Below are positions 34,190-42,750 of a stretch of 64,000 nucleotides of DNA, in pieces. Both the position numbers and the translations under genes were made by a program. The DNA lies in NCBI GenBank assembly GCA_023212695.1, contig JALCCG010000004.1, forward strand, positions 1 through 64,000. Direction: 5' to 3'. The notes under the pieces were generated by a model. The model saw only the letters and a program-made list of their open reading frames with translations, had not been told where the DNA came from and did no database searches. The DNA is from Sporisorium sorghi. Taxonomy: Eukaryota > Basidiomycota > Ustilaginomycetes > Ustilaginales > Ustilaginaceae. Numbering within the stretch: position 1 is the stretch's first letter; every line of letters begins with the position of its first letter.

Positions 34190-35803
34190 TTATTTATCCC
34201 ATAATTGTTGACGTTGGTTGTAGTTGTCCGTATAGATCTTTTCCAGCTTGGCGAGTCCTGCTGCCTCAACCTCTGCCATCATCTGGTTATAGGACTCCAC
34301 CACCTGACCCTCGGAAGGCGACAGGGCCATCTTCAGGAAATATTTATTGATCGTGTCGTTCACCTTCGTCTCCATGATGGCCTCCGGCGTTCCGCCTGCG
34401 GGTCCCAAATTGTCATAAGGTGCCGTATCAAAAGAAGTGTCCGCCAGATTCTTAATCGCCAGATCCGTGACCGGATCGGTTTGGTAACGGCCCATCAGGT
34501 CATACGGGGTACCGTCCTCGCCGGGACCGTTCTTGATCATCCAGGTCCACTTGCGGATACCGGTCGTACGGGAGGCCTCGTCCCAGTTCTTCTTGAAAGC
34601 ATCCAGCACTTCCTGTCTTGGCACATGCTTGCCGTCCTTCATATCCCAATGCTCGCCCTCAACCCCCCACATCAGCAGGTACTGGCCTTCCTCGCTGGCG
34701 AGGAAATCCAGCAGCTTCATCGTTCTGACCGGATCCTTGTTGGAGCGGCTGATCGTGACCCCGTCCCAGCCCAGAGAGCTCTTCGGTCCGTAGGTTGTCT
34801 CTTCCGGCTTCACGCCCGGGGCCAGCACTTTATATTGATAGAATTGGCGCTCGTCCTCGGTGGCCTTATCGGCGGCTTCAGTTTTGAGCAGCGCATTCGC
34901 ATTGCCCACATTCCACAGCGCTTCCGCCGTGGCAAACACATTGCCGTTGCCCAGCTTCTGCTCGTATTGCTTGGTCTTCATCGTGGCCCATTCCTTATCG
35001 AGCAGCCCCTTGCGATACAGGGAATTCAGGAATTTAACCATTGCAAGGTAGCGGGGATCGCGAATGTCCTTCTTCAGCTCACCGTTCGTTTCGTAATACG
35101 GCATGATGCCGTACATCCCTTTGAAGCTGCCGCTGACGCTCCCGATATTCTCGCCATTAAGTGACATCGGAATGCTCTCTTTGCCGTCGATGGTCGGATA
35201 TTTTTCTTTGAATTTCACCAGCAATGCCTCGAATTCTTCCGCCGTGAACGGCTCCCCATTGTCCATCTTATCGCCGATGCCGAGCTCCTTCATGATGTCC
35301 TTGCGCATCATGAATCCGAACACCGGGTACTGCTCCAGGCCGTACCAATTGGAGAAATAATAATTGTTGCCGTCCTCGCTTCTCGTTTTGGTCAACGTAT
35401 CGCCGTACATTTTCTGAATATTAGGTCCATGTTCTTCGATCAGATCATTCAGCGGAATGACCGCACCGGAGGTAATATATTTGTTCATGATATCGCTTCC
35501 ACGACTCATCAAAATAACATCGGGAAGATCGCCGCTGGCCAGCATCAGGTTCAGCTTCTCTACCGGATTGCCCGTAGGCTGCTGGATTTCAACGGTGACC
35601 CCCGTCTTTTCCGTAATCACTTGCGCAACCGGATTGGTGAAGGCATCCCCCGTGTTTTGGTCAAACCAGGTTAACGTAATAGGTGCGCTGCTGTCCCCTT
35701 CCGTACCGCTGTCTCCGCCCGACGCCGCCTTCTGGTTGCCGCCGCAAGCCGAAAGCGTTGTCATAACAAGGGCTGCTGCCAGAATCAATCTTAGTTTCTT
35801 CAT
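34190..35803 (-). CDS. LipO-like extracellular sugar-binding lipoprotein
   Basis: A 537-residue extracellular binding protein of the long LipO/LplA type found with LplB/YtcP permeases in Paenibacillus. It has a lipoprotein signal with LSAC at about residues 18-21, a Gly/Ser linker, and the binding-protein fold (ITLTWFDQNTGDAF, GDLPDVILMSRG, GLEQYPVFGFMMRKDIMKEL). The start at 35803 follows GGGG by eight bases. It lies downstream of the kinase gene and upstream of GH36, with the permeases divergent beyond the regulators. The ligand is probably a galactosyl oligosaccharide, by context only. Confidence 0.92.
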   Translation of the reverse strand: MKKLRLILAAALVMTTLSACGGNQKAASGGDSGTEGDSSAPITLTWFDQNTGDAFTNPVAQVITEKTGVTVEIQQPTGNPVEKLNLMLASGDLPDVILMSRGSDIMNKYITSGAVIPLNDLIEEHGPNIQKMYGDTLTKTRSEDGNNYYFSNWYGLEQYPVFGFMMRKDIMKELGIGDKMDNGEPFTAEEFEALLVKFKEKYPTIDGKESIPMSLNGENIGSVSGSFKGMYGIMPYYETNGELKKDIRDPRYLAMVKFLNSLYRKGLLDKEWATMKTKQYEQKLGNGNVFATAEALWNVGNANALLKTEAADKATEDERQFYQYKVLAPGVKPEETTYGPKSSLGWDGVTISRSNKDPVRTMKLLDFLASEEGQYLLMWGVEGEHWDMKDGKHVPRQEVLDAFKKNWDEASRTTGIRKWTWMIKNGPGEDGTPYDLMGRYQTDPVTDLAIKNLADTSFDTAPYDNLGPAGGTPEAIMETKVNDTINKYFLKMALSPSEGQVVESYNQMMAEVEAAGLAKLEKIYTDNYNQRQQLWDK

Positions 35804-35921
35804 ACCCTGAACCCCTTTCTAAGGTCGTCATATTCATGTGATCGAATATATCTATCATTGTAAAAACAGGGAGTTCATTGTTCTATAACGCAATCTTACA
35901 ATTCATAATGCAAAACGTCTG

Positions 35922-37760
35922 TCATTCCAACAAGGGCTGCTGCCTGTCCAGTTGATATTCGGGATGCCTATCGGAGATTACAGGTATCCGAATGGTGACC
36001 GCCGTTCCGATGCCGAGTCGGCTGAAGATGCTGACACCATATTCCTCCCCGTAGGTGAGCTTGATCCGGTCATCCACATTTTTCACGCCATACCCGGACA
36101 GATTGCCGGATTTATTCAGGGCTTGATCCAGCTGCTCCGGCGTCATCCCGATGCCATCATCAATAACCTGAAGTACAATGCCGTCACCCTCACGCCTCAC
36201 CTTCACAATGATGTTGATCCCCGACTCATCCCATATGGCATGATTGATGCAGTTCTCAATGAACGGCTGCAGAATGAGCTTGATGGTCGTGGTCCCGAAC
36301 AGCTGCTTATCCAGGTCATAATGCATATGCAGCTTGTCCCGAAACCGTATTTTCTGAATCGCCACATAGTTCTTCACCAGATTGATTTCCTGTTCCAGCA
36401 GAATGATGCGCTTCCCCTTATTCAGCGATACCCTGTAATACTTGGCCAAGTAATTAACCATCTGATACACCTGCATCGCCCCTTCCTTCAACGCCAGGGA
36501 AGATATCGAGGACAGGGTGTTGTACAGAAAATGGGGATTGATCTGAGCCTGCAGGGTGTTCAGTTCCGACTCTTTCCTTGCTATCTCCTTCACGTACCCG
36601 TCATGGATCAAGGTCTGAATGGTAGAGGCCATCTTATTGAATGCAAAAGAGACCTGGCCGATCTCGTCATGCCCCATCGGTTTGATCGACAGCCGGAAAT
36701 CCCCGCGCTCCACCTTCCGAATCTGCTGCAGCAGCACCTCGATGCGCTTGGTCATGAACTTGGTCGTAAAATAGAGCAGCAGGATCGCGATGCCAATCGC
36801 CACGGCAGAATACCAGATGATATTCCTGGTCGCCTTGTTTGTATTGGCGAGCAGTTCGTCATATGGCACAGTAATGACCGTGGACCAGCCGTTACTCAGC
36901 TTTTTATATGTAAAAAAGCGTTCCTGCCCGTGTATTCGAATATCGAAATAACCGTCGTCCTCCGTCAGTTTCTCCTGAATGGGAAATACGTCAAACAGCT
37001 GGTTCGACTTCAGCTCCTGATCTCCCGTGCTGATCACCCTGCCATTTTCGTCAATGATATAGACGCTCTTGTTATAGTTCTCCATCTTGATCAGGGAGTA
37101 AAATTCATTATCGTTAATGTCGATGGTCAGAATGCCGTACGGATGCTGCAGACTGAAATAACTCAATGAACGCGCAATGGTGATTGACGCCTCTTCGGCC
37201 CGGAAGTCCTCGGAATGGAAATACACCGTGTTTCCCGCGGCCTCCAGCACCTGTTCTTCTAACGATGGGGCTAGCTCCTCCGTATATTTGACATATTGAC
37301 CGTCGGAATAGAGGGTATGGTTACCCGTATAAATCGTAATGCCCAGAATGTTGGCATTCAGCGTCATCAGGGACGGCAGCGTGCGGTTGATATATTGGAA
37401 TGCATCCAGATAATAATAAGCCTGCTCATAATCGGTAGACAGGTAATTACGGAGCTGGGCATCCATGTAGAGAATGTTCGACAATTGATTGTAATACTCC
37501 AGCCGCTTCTCCACATTCGTGTTTATCTGTGCCAGCGATCCGTTCAGCGCGGTATAGGTATGCTCCGTAATGGTGCTGCGGGTCGAGGAATACGAGTAAT
37601 AGATCAATAGCGAGAACGGCAGGATGATCACGATCAGGAAGATAAAAAAGAACTTGTGCCGAAGCCGCCAATTGGAATACGCGCGCTTCTGGCCGAGTGG
37701 GAAGGACCTCGCGATACGGCCCAGCCTTCCGAGTGGGCTATATGCTTTTTCGGTATTCAT
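35922..37760 (-). CDS. YesM-type sensor histidine kinase
   Basis: A 612-residue membrane kinase: first transmembrane helix near residues 36-58 (FFFIFLIVIILPFSLLIYY), an extracellular sensing region to about 310, a second helix (IIWYSAVAIGIAILLLYF), HAMP, the phospho-acceptor motif INPHFLYNTLSSIS, and an HATPase domain with DDGIGMTPEQL and GYGVKNVDDRI. The start at 37760 overlaps the response-regulator gene by 23 bases, with AAGGAG nine bases upstream. It should sense the sugar-bound lipoprotein or the sugar itself and phosphorylate the adjacent regulator. Confidence 0.93.
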   Translation of the reverse strand: MNTEKAYSPLGRLGRIARSFPLGQKRAYSNWRLRHKFFFIFLIVIILPFSLLIYYSYSSTRSTITEHTYTALNGSLAQINTNVEKRLEYYNQLSNILYMDAQLRNYLSTDYEQAYYYLDAFQYINRTLPSLMTLNANILGITIYTGNHTLYSDGQYVKYTEELAPSLEEQVLEAAGNTVYFHSEDFRAEEASITIARSLSYFSLQHPYGILTIDINDNEFYSLIKMENYNKSVYIIDENGRVISTGDQELKSNQLFDVFPIQEKLTEDDGYFDIRIHGQERFFTYKKLSNGWSTVITVPYDELLANTNKATRNIIWYSAVAIGIAILLLYFTTKFMTKRIEVLLQQIRKVERGDFRLSIKPMGHDEIGQVSFAFNKMASTIQTLIHDGYVKEIARKESELNTLQAQINPHFLYNTLSSISSLALKEGAMQVYQMVNYLAKYYRVSLNKGKRIILLEQEINLVKNYVAIQKIRFRDKLHMHYDLDKQLFGTTTIKLILQPFIENCINHAIWDESGINIIVKVRREGDGIVLQVIDDGIGMTPEQLDQALNKSGNLSGYGVKNVDDRIKLTYGEEYGVSIFSRLGIGTAVTIRIPVISDRHPEYQLDRQQPLLE

Positions 37761-39279
37761 TAGGCGTGACTCCTTGGCTCTTGAGGAATAAGGAAATGAA
37801 GTAGGACGTGCTCTCGTAACCGACCCTTTGAGCGACATCCTGAACTTTCAAGGAATCGTCAGCCAGCAGCTCCTTGGCTTTGCTCAAGCGAATTCTCGTT
37901 AAATAATCATGGATCGTCATCCCGGTTTTCTCTTTAAAGATGGAACGCAAGTAGTTGGGAGACAGATATACCTGATCGGACAAACTGTTGATGGTAATGG
38001 CCTGATGAAAGGTCTGATCGATGGCCGTTCTCACCTGATGCACCAGTCTCGCATTTTTGTCCATGAACCGGTGTTCCAGCGTATCGATTGCGTGCCGGGC
38101 AAACTCCAAGACAATCGCTTCGATTTCCATAATCGTCCGACATTGATAGATGGATTGGTAGAGCTCTGCCCGCTTGTGGCTCTCTATCATCGGTTCATGA
38201 ATCTGCTCCAGCAGACGCTCCACCACGCCAATCGCAAAGTCGCACACCTCCGATTTCGTAATCCGAAGTTTAACCAACCGACTGAAGAACTCCCGCAGCT
38301 TCTGCGCGGCCTCTTCCAATGCCAGCTGATGAATATCCTCGAAATAAGCGGCCTCTTGAAAAGGAGGAATTTGGCGGCTCCCCAGCTGCCGCTGCACATC
38401 CTTGGCATAGATGACTCTCCCGTTCCCCACGTAGAACATCTCCTCCAGCATGAAACGCGTCTCCCGGTATAAATCCTGGACGCGGGACAGCTCCTCCGGT
38501 TCTTCATTGACAGCCGCCGTCATCGTAAAGCCGAGCGTACCCTGCATCTCCTTCAGCACATCTTCCCAAGTAAACCGGCTCAGATGGTAAGCAGCATCCA
38601 TCAGGATGCCAAGCTCCCCTTCCCGGCAAACAACAAAGTCCGCCTGCAGCTTTTTGTCCGCGAGCCATTCCTCCATATAAGTCTGAAGGCGTGCCAGGCC
38701 ATCCTCCATGGACAGTCCCGATGGTGTGACGCTTTGACTATCAATACTCAGCAGAGCAAGGGTATACGTCTTCGGCTCCGAATCACGGGACAGCTTATGG
38801 TAGCTGCCAGCCAGGTTCAATAAGCGCTCCTCGTTCTTCTCAAAAATCATTTCTCTAACAATATTGGATTTGGTCACGCGAATCGAACGGTTCTTCATCC
38901 GTACTTCCTCGCAGCGCTGTTTCACTTTATCGATAACGCTTACAATTTCACTTAAGTCCAGCGGCTTCAATAAATAGCCAACCGCTCCCACATTCAAAGC
39001 TGACTTCACATAATTGAATTCATCATGTCCGGTCAGGAATACGAACTGAATCCAGTCGAACTGCTCATTAACCTGCTTAGCCAAATCAAGACCGTTCATC
39101 ACAGGCATCTGGACGTCCGTCAGCACGATATCGGGCTGGATCACTTCAATCTTCTCAGCAGCATCCCTGCCATTCAGGGCTGTTCCGGCGACATATATCC
39201 CCATCTCTTCCCAACGAATATAATCTCGGATCATCTCAAGCTCTAGTTCTTCGTCATCCACGAGAAAAATGCTATACAT
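37738..39279 (-). CDS. YesN-type response regulator with AraC DNA-binding domain
   Basis: A 513-residue response regulator: receiver domain with acidic pocket LVDDEELELEM, phospho-acceptor Asp in DIVLTDVQMPVMNG (near residue 54) and Lys in YLLKPLDL; a central helical region; and a C-terminal AraC domain (SLSDQVYLSPNYLRSIF, VQDVAQRVGYESTSYFISLF, QGVTPNEYRK). The start at 39279 has GGGGG seven bases upstream. It is first in the leftward operon with the kinase and probably activates both the leftward genes and the divergent permeases. Confidence 0.93.
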   Translation of the reverse strand: MYSIFLVDDEELELEMIRDYIRWEEMGIYVAGTALNGRDAAEKIEVIQPDIVLTDVQMPVMNGLDLAKQVNEQFDWIQFVFLTGHDEFNYVKSALNVGAVGYLLKPLDLSEIVSVIDKVKQRCEEVRMKNRSIRVTKSNIVREMIFEKNEERLLNLAGSYHKLSRDSEPKTYTLALLSIDSQSVTPSGLSMEDGLARLQTYMEEWLADKKLQADFVVCREGELGILMDAAYHLSRFTWEDVLKEMQGTLGFTMTAAVNEEPEELSRVQDLYRETRFMLEEMFYVGNGRVIYAKDVQRQLGSRQIPPFQEAAYFEDIHQLALEEAAQKLREFFSRLVKLRITKSEVCDFAIGVVERLLEQIHEPMIESHKRAELYQSIYQCRTIMEIEAIVLEFARHAIDTLEHRFMDKNARLVHQVRTAIDQTFHQAITINSLSDQVYLSPNYLRSIFKEKTGMTIHDYLTRIRLSKAKELLADDSLKVQDVAQRVGYESTSYFISLFLKSQGVTPNEYRKSI

Positions 39280-39391
39280 GTTCATACCCCCTGTGTCAGC
39301 TTATCCCTTAATATTATAGCGATTTCGCCATTTTAACTATGGGAACAAACAATGTAAGTTATTTTCAAGCATCATTCGTTACATTGTCATA

Positions 39392-39421
39392 TCGACACTC
39401 TTTTTTTGGGAGTCTTATAAT
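39392..39421 (+). promoter_or_regulatory. Promoter of the permease operon
   Basis: TCGACA (39392-39397) and a perfect TATAAT (39416-39421) are 18 bases apart, 32 bases before the first permease gene. The weak -35 fits a promoter that needs an activator such as the adjacent AraC-type response regulator. Confidence 0.6.
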
Positions 39422-39452
39422 TTTAGATAACTTGAGATGCGAGGTGCCCCAT

Positions 39453-40430
39453 ATGAAACCTGCTACAACACTACAGACGCGGAGTGACATCAACATAAGT
39501 CCTCCCGGAAAAAGGCGATGGGCCATTCTGAAGCAGCAGAAATATCTATTCCTGATGATGCTGCCAGGTCTGATCTGGGCCATTGTATTTGCCTACACGC
39601 CCATGGTTGGTTTATACATGTCGTTTGTCAATTACCAGCCTACCCTGGGCGGCTTCTGGTCGACCCTGTTCACAAGCGAATTCGTCGGCTTCGAATGGTT
39701 CCGCTACTTCTTCAACAACGGCGACTTCTGGATCGTTATGCGCAATACGCTGGCTTCAACGCTGATCACGCTTCTGTTCTCCTTCCCGATGCCGATTCTG
39801 ATCGCCATCGCGATTAACGAAATCAAGAACGTGAAATTCAAAAAGACGGTGCAAACCGCCTCTTATCTTCCGTATTTCATTTCCTGGGTAATTGCGGCAA
39901 ATATTATCGTTACCCTGCTGTCTTCAGATGGTGCAATAAACGGCATATTGAAGTTCTTCCACATCACCAATGAAAGCGTTTTATTCCTACAGAACGGAAA
40001 ATACTTCTGGTGGATCGTCGCGCTCGGCAATACGTGGAAGGATATGGGCTACAGCTCGATTATGTATCTGGCAGCGATATCGTCCATCAACCCGGAGCTC
40101 TATGAAGCGGCCAAGGTCGACGGTGCCAACCGTTTTAAGCAGATCCGTTACATTACCCTGCCCCATCTGAAGCCAACGATTGTCATTCTGCTGATTCTGG
40201 CGCTTGGCGGCATCCTGAACGCGGGCTTCGACCAGCACTTCCTGCTCGGCAATGACCTGACGCGGGATTATTCGGACGTCCTGTCCACCTATTCGTTCCG
40301 CTACGGTATCCAGAACGGCATGTTCTCCTATGCAGCAGCCGTCGGCATGTTCAGCTCCGTTGTGGCCTTCATCATTGTGGTCATCGTCAACTATACGGCG
40401 AAGAAGCTCAACGGCCAGTCCCTATTCTAA
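39453..40430 (+). CDS. LplB-type ABC sugar permease
   Basis: A 325-residue inner-membrane permease of the CUT1-type importer with six transmembrane helices. The start region LKQQKYLFLMMLPGLIWAIV is typical of LplB, and the EAA loop that contacts the ATPase is in PELYEAAKVDGANRFKQIRY (near residue 210). The start at 39453 has GAGGTG nine bases upstream; a longer in-frame version adds 38 residues with no ribosome site. It is 19 bases before its partner permease. Confidence 0.93.
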   Translation: MKPATTLQTRSDINISPPGKRRWAILKQQKYLFLMMLPGLIWAIVFAYTPMVGLYMSFVNYQPTLGGFWSTLFTSEFVGFEWFRYFFNNGDFWIVMRNTLASTLITLLFSFPMPILIAIAINEIKNVKFKKTVQTASYLPYFISWVIAANIIVTLLSSDGAINGILKFFHITNESVLFLQNGKYFWWIVALGNTWKDMGYSSIMYLAAISSINPELYEAAKVDGANRFKQIRYITLPHLKPTIVILLILALGGILNAGFDQHFLLGNDLTRDYSDVLSTYSFRYGIQNGMFSYAAAVGMFSSVVAFIIVVIVNYTAKKLNGQSLF

Positions 40431-40449
40431 ACCATAAGGAGGTACATCC

Positions 40450-41343
40450 ATGTTAAGCAAAAAAACCATGCCCGAACGTATCTTTGATGCCTCTTTATAT
40501 GTATTCCTGGCCGGCATCTTTCTCGTGACCTTCTATCCCTTCTGGAATATCCTGGTCATCTCCCTGAACGATGCCACCGATACGATGCGGGGTAATCTGT
40601 ACTTCTGGCCAAGAGTGCCTACCATCGAGAGTTACGTGACCATCTTCCGGAATCCGGAGATATGGAACGCCATTCAGGTGACCGTACTCCGGACAGTTGT
40701 CGGAACGGCGGCCTCCATCTTCTTCATCACGCTGCTCGCTTATCCGCTCAGCAAGCGCAGCCTGCTCGGCTGGAAATACTTCTCCTTCTTCTTTGTGTTC
40801 ACGATGTATTTTGGCGGCGGCCTCATTCCAACCTATATGATTATCAAATCCCTGGGACTGATCGACTCCTTCTGGGTCTACATCTTCCCCGGCCTGATCG
40901 GCGTCTTCCTGATGATTCTCGTGCGTACCTTCATGGAGCAGATCCCCGGCGAGATCGAGGAATCCTCCAAAATCGACGGTGCCAACGACCTGCAGACGTT
41001 CTTCCGCATCATCCTACCGCTGTGCGTGCCGGTGCTCGCCACAATCGGCCTGTTCCTGGCCATCGGCCACTGGAACTCCTGGTATGACTCCTATGTCTAT
41101 ACCTACAAGCCGGAGCTCAAGACCTTGCAGGCCGTGCTGGTCAAAATCCTCAACCAGTTCCAAACCGCCGGCATGATATCCGATGCTCAGCAGTTGGCCC
41201 AGGGCTCCAAGCGCATCCCGGTCTCCAGCGAAAGCATCCGGATGGCGGTGACCATGGTTGCCACGCTGCCGATCATTATGGTGTATCCTTTTGTGCAAAG
41301 GTATTTTGTGAAGGGGATTATGATGGGGGCTATCAAGAGTTAA
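40450..41343 (+). CDS. YtcP/LplC-type ABC sugar permease
   Basis: A 297-residue permease with six transmembrane helices and the EAA motif EIEESSKIDGANDLQTFFRI (near residue 175). KRIPVSSESIRMAVTMVATL and a C-terminal GIMMGAIKS end are characteristic of LplC/YtcP proteins. An AAGGAGG site precedes the ATG. No ATP-binding protein gene follows; the operon ends at a strong terminator, so the importer must borrow an MsmX-like ATPase. Confidence 0.93.
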   Translation: MLSKKTMPERIFDASLYVFLAGIFLVTFYPFWNILVISLNDATDTMRGNLYFWPRVPTIESYVTIFRNPEIWNAIQVTVLRTVVGTAASIFFITLLAYPLSKRSLLGWKYFSFFFVFTMYFGGGLIPTYMIIKSLGLIDSFWVYIFPGLIGVFLMILVRTFMEQIPGEIEESSKIDGANDLQTFFRIILPLCVPVLATIGLFLAIGHWNSWYDSYVYTYKPELKTLQAVLVKILNQFQTAGMISDAQQLAQGSKRIPVSSESIRMAVTMVATLPIIMVYPFVQRYFVKGIMMGAIKS

Positions 41344-41356
41344 GGTTTTTGTTGGA

Positions 41357-41399
41357 AAGAGGAGAGCCCTTACCCGGGAGGGGTAAGGGCTCTCCTCTT
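41357..41399 (+). terminator. Strong terminator of the permease operon
   Basis: Two perfectly complementary 19-base arms (41357-41375 and 41381-41399) with a five-base loop. It marks the end of the sugar locus and the left edge of the AT-richer island. Confidence 0.9.
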
Positions 41400-41408
41400 G
41401 ATATAGGT

Positions 41409-41516
41409 CTACATACTATATACAAGTTGTCCTATAACGTTTATTAAAATAATCTTGATCTTTGGTCGAATTATTTCCTCACATTCATCAGCAGGTAAAG
41501 TACGATTAATATTAAT
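41409..41516 (-). pseudogene. Possible 3' fragment of a decayed gene
   Basis: The gap of 383 bases between the permease operon and the Mrr-like gene contains a 35-codon open stretch without start (NRTLPADECEEIIRPKIKII then LINVIGQLVYSM) ending at TAG 41409-41411. Its amino-acid composition is protein-like, and more fragments precede it in other frames. No family is recognised. The rest of the gap shows only a 12-base palindrome at 41619-41630. Confidence 0.35.
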
Positions 41517-41726
41517 TCACACTTATGAACAAAAATCTCCCGCCTAATACCTTAGCAGAAGTCTAGATAATAATTGATTCAAACATACATCTCATCAATG
41601 ACAGGTACGTGTGGGTCAACAACTAGTTGTCCCAATAGAATGGGAGACTAACTTGTTGTCACGTTTGGCGATTTCAAAGCATCTTCCGATAAAGGAACTA
41701 GTTTGCGAGTCTAGCAAGTAAATATG

Positions 41727-42698
41727 TTAACTAAATTCTTGTAGCATGGATTCCGCTCCAAAATAAGGTTCGGCTTCTAAGTTCAATTTAGAGAGTTTTT
41801 TGTGGAACATCTTTATCAGGTCTACTTCTTTTGTTAAAGCCACCCTCAAATCATAACCGCTCATCAATAAGATAGACTTATCGGGATTCTGTTTTATTAG
41901 GTCTATAACATGAGACGACCAACCATTTATCGAAATAAATACTCCCATTGTCTGCTTGCCCGAACGAGATACCTTCCCATACAATGAATCCAATTCTCTA
42001 ATGCCAGAAACTTGACTTGTCCATTTCATTTCAACAATATAATGCCAGCCATCAAGTTTAAATGCCCCATCAATTTGTTCTCCATTAGCGTTGCGTCTAA
42101 AAGCTTGTGCAACTGTTAATTGCTCCATTAAATCATATGCGTTAAATAGTCTATTTACGATGTCTTCAAGTATTGTACCTCTCATTTGAGGATTTCCACT
42201 CTTTCCTGAGATACTATCGTACGTTAGAAGGAGAAGTTGTAGCTGCTTAATTAAATCATTTTCTTTTTGTGCTTTCTTCTCCTTTTCATCTTTTTCCCTC
42301 GCTTGTTCCCTTTCCTTTGATTCTTTCTCTTCCCAAAGATCCAGTACCCCAAGAACTTCTCTTGCTTTTTGTACGGTAGCACGTGCTTCATACTCATCAT
42401 CTGATAAATGAAACTGATTCCACTCAGAAGCTGTCTTGATAATGGAACGCATTATCTTTTCATAGTTCGCATGATTTTCAATTGCAGCAATTATTCTAGA
42501 TGCTATTTCTCTTTTAGTAAGCCATTTCCCAAAATCATTTTTTTGCTTTGTTAGCGACTGAAAGTAATCCTTGTTAATACCCGCAGGTTTAAGAATTAGC
42601 TCATACATAGTGCTTTTGATATGAACAAGTGTTGCAACTATTTCAATCACAAGTTTCTTGGTATCCGTTGACTGATACATCATAAGTTTTACCCACAT
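41727..42698 (-). CDS. Mrr-like PD-(D/E)XK nuclease-domain protein, third gene of the defence-like operon
   Basis: A 323-residue protein with a long helical N-terminal half, a charged coiled coil (residues about 125-150, EEKESKEREQAREKDEKEKK) and a C-terminal restriction-endonuclease-like domain. The probable active site is Glu near 177 (RGTILEDIVNRLF), Asp near 207 (EQIDGAFKLDG) and E-x-K near 221 (YIVEMKWTSQ), with GKVSRSGKQTMGVFISI after it, as in Mrr/type IV restriction domains. The start could be 42698 or ATG 42683; ribosome sites are weak. It follows the SMC-like ATPase gene by 52 bases. The cutting target is unknown. Confidence 0.85.
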   Translation of the reverse strand: MWVKLMMYQSTDTKKLVIEIVATLVHIKSTMYELILKPAGINKDYFQSLTKQKNDFGKWLTKREIASRIIAAIENHANYEKIMRSIIKTASEWNQFHLSDDEYEARATVQKAREVLGVLDLWEEKESKEREQAREKDEKEKKAQKENDLIKQLQLLLLTYDSISGKSGNPQMRGTILEDIVNRLFNAYDLMEQLTVAQAFRRNANGEQIDGAFKLDGWHYIVEMKWTSQVSGIRELDSLYGKVSRSGKQTMGVFISINGWSSHVIDLIKQNPDKSILLMSGYDLRVALTKEVDLIKMFHKKLSKLNLEAEPYFGAESMLQEFS

Positions 42699-42750
42699 CC
42701 TACATTAAAAATAATAGTGACCCCGAAAGATGAGTCACTACAAAAAGAAA

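Noticed and set aside
34205..35164. A 319-codon open frame on the plus strand
   Set aside because: Antisense to the solute-binding lipoprotein gene; no start signals.
35952..37169. A 405-codon open frame on the plus strand
   Set aside because: It mirrors the histidine kinase gene, whose domains are complete, and its composition is that of an antisense shadow.
41619..41630. ACAACTAGTTGT palindrome as an attachment site
   Set aside because: It is a short perfect palindrome without a matching copy at the other end of the island, so there is no support for an att site.
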